Part shown: in pieces, positions 61,767 to 61,936 of the stretch
Position numbering within the stretch: position 1 is the stretch's first letter
How the letters are laid out: the number at the start of each line of letters is the position of its first letter
Source of the DNA: Lysobacterales bacterium
GTDB taxonomy: Bacteria; Pseudomonadota; Gammaproteobacteria; Xanthomonadales; SZUA-36
Assembly (NCBI GenBank): GCA_014238945.1
Contig: JABAAB010000044.1
Span: forward strand, 1-61,936
Direction of reading: 5' to 3'
Length of the DNA stretch: 61,936 nt
The notes under the pieces: generated by a model
The model's input: only the letters and a program-made list of their open reading frames with translations
What the model was told of the DNA's origin: nothing
The model's database searches: none
Program-made: the position numbers and the translations under genes

Positions 61767-61936
61767 GAAGTATAAACCACCTTATTTGCAATTCAGCCAG
61801 CGCTGAACTTACCCAGCTAACGCACACCATCGCACATCGTGTTGGCCGCTACCTGGAGCGTCAAAATTTGTTGGTACGCGTTGATGAGAACAGTTATCTC
61901 ACCGCAGAGGGGGTAGATACTGATAATGAATCACCA
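61763..61936 (+). mobile_element. IS91-family transposase fragment, continues past the window end
   Basis: The frame from 61763 stays open to the last base. It reads NHLICNSASAELTQL, HTIAHRVGRYLERQ and VDENSYLTAEGV, which resembles the C-terminal region of IS91-type transposases. The N-terminal part is missing, because the frame starts directly after the IS481 remnant. It may continue to a normal end outside the window. Confidence 0.65.

Overview
The window reads as one stretch of a bacterial chromosome at roughly 50-55% G+C. It is probably from a marine, gammaproteobacterium-like heterotroph. I infer this from the TPR-sulfotransferase proteins, a large TonB-dependent receptor, a secreted sulfatase, a MetA-type homoserine acyltransferase and several demethylases for osmolyte-like N- and S-methyl compounds. 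No rRNA, tRNA or CRISPR array was seen, so the taxonomy is only an inference.

Layout. 1-5.9 kb: a decaying margin with a thioesterase/permease chimera carrying deletions and an in-frame TAG, an intact secreted sulfatase, and a TPR protein broken by an out-of-frame deletion. 5.9-16.6 kb: a tight six-gene operon with an ADP-forming-type acyl-CoA synthetase, a three-subunit molybdenum hydroxylase and two tandem FAD-GcvT (dimethylglycine/sarcosine dehydrogenase-type) demethylases. 16.7-22.5 kb: a DUF1330-like protein, an MttB-family methyltransferase, a beta-keto acid cleavage enzyme (BKACE), a hotdog thioesterase, a GlxA/CdhR-type AraC regulator and an acyl-CoA dehydrogenase. 22.5-28.6 kb: two convergent TPR-sulfotransferases and a TonB receptor with a clear terminator. 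29.0-41.3 kb: MetA, a MetF-like reductase, an unusual HTH-fused methyltransferase, a LysR regulator, and an operon of two PLP sulfhydrylase-type enzymes, an alpha/beta hydrolase, a fused 3-hydroxyacyl-CoA dehydrogenase/enoyl-CoA hydratase and a DmdC-like acyl-CoA dehydrogenase. 41.4-49.4 kb: an M1 peptidase, a double retropepsin-like protein, a serine hydrolase with duplicated N-terminal modules, a membrane protein and a beta-propeller fragment. 49.4-56.2 kb: a DmdA-like demethylase, a third PLP lyase, a trimethylamine-dehydrogenase-like flavoprotein, a methyltransferase and a kinase-like phosphotransferase. 56.3-61.9 kb: a second decaying margin with gene fragments, an A+T-rich methyltransferase and acyltransferase remnant, a CehA/McbA-like protein, and three truncated insertion sequences that cut an amidohydrolase gene.

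Common theme. Much of the window handles methylated 'onium' compounds (carnitine/betaine-like quaternary amines, DMSP-like sulfonium compounds) and the C1 units released from them. A plausible combined route is: BKACE plus thioesterase release a betaine; the MttB-like and FAD-GcvT enzymes demethylate it stepwise; the MetF-like enzyme links the C1-folate pool to methionine; and the DmdA/DmdC-like enzymes plus MetA/MetY could turn a methylated sulfur compound into methionine. A 13-bp motif (TGTCGAAAA[T/G]ATG) occurs twice, 21 bp apart, beside the AraC-type regulator and once beside the LysR gene, which suggests a shared control circuit. The substrate of the molybdenum hydroxylase operon cannot be read from sequence and is the best candidate for an undescribed pathway.
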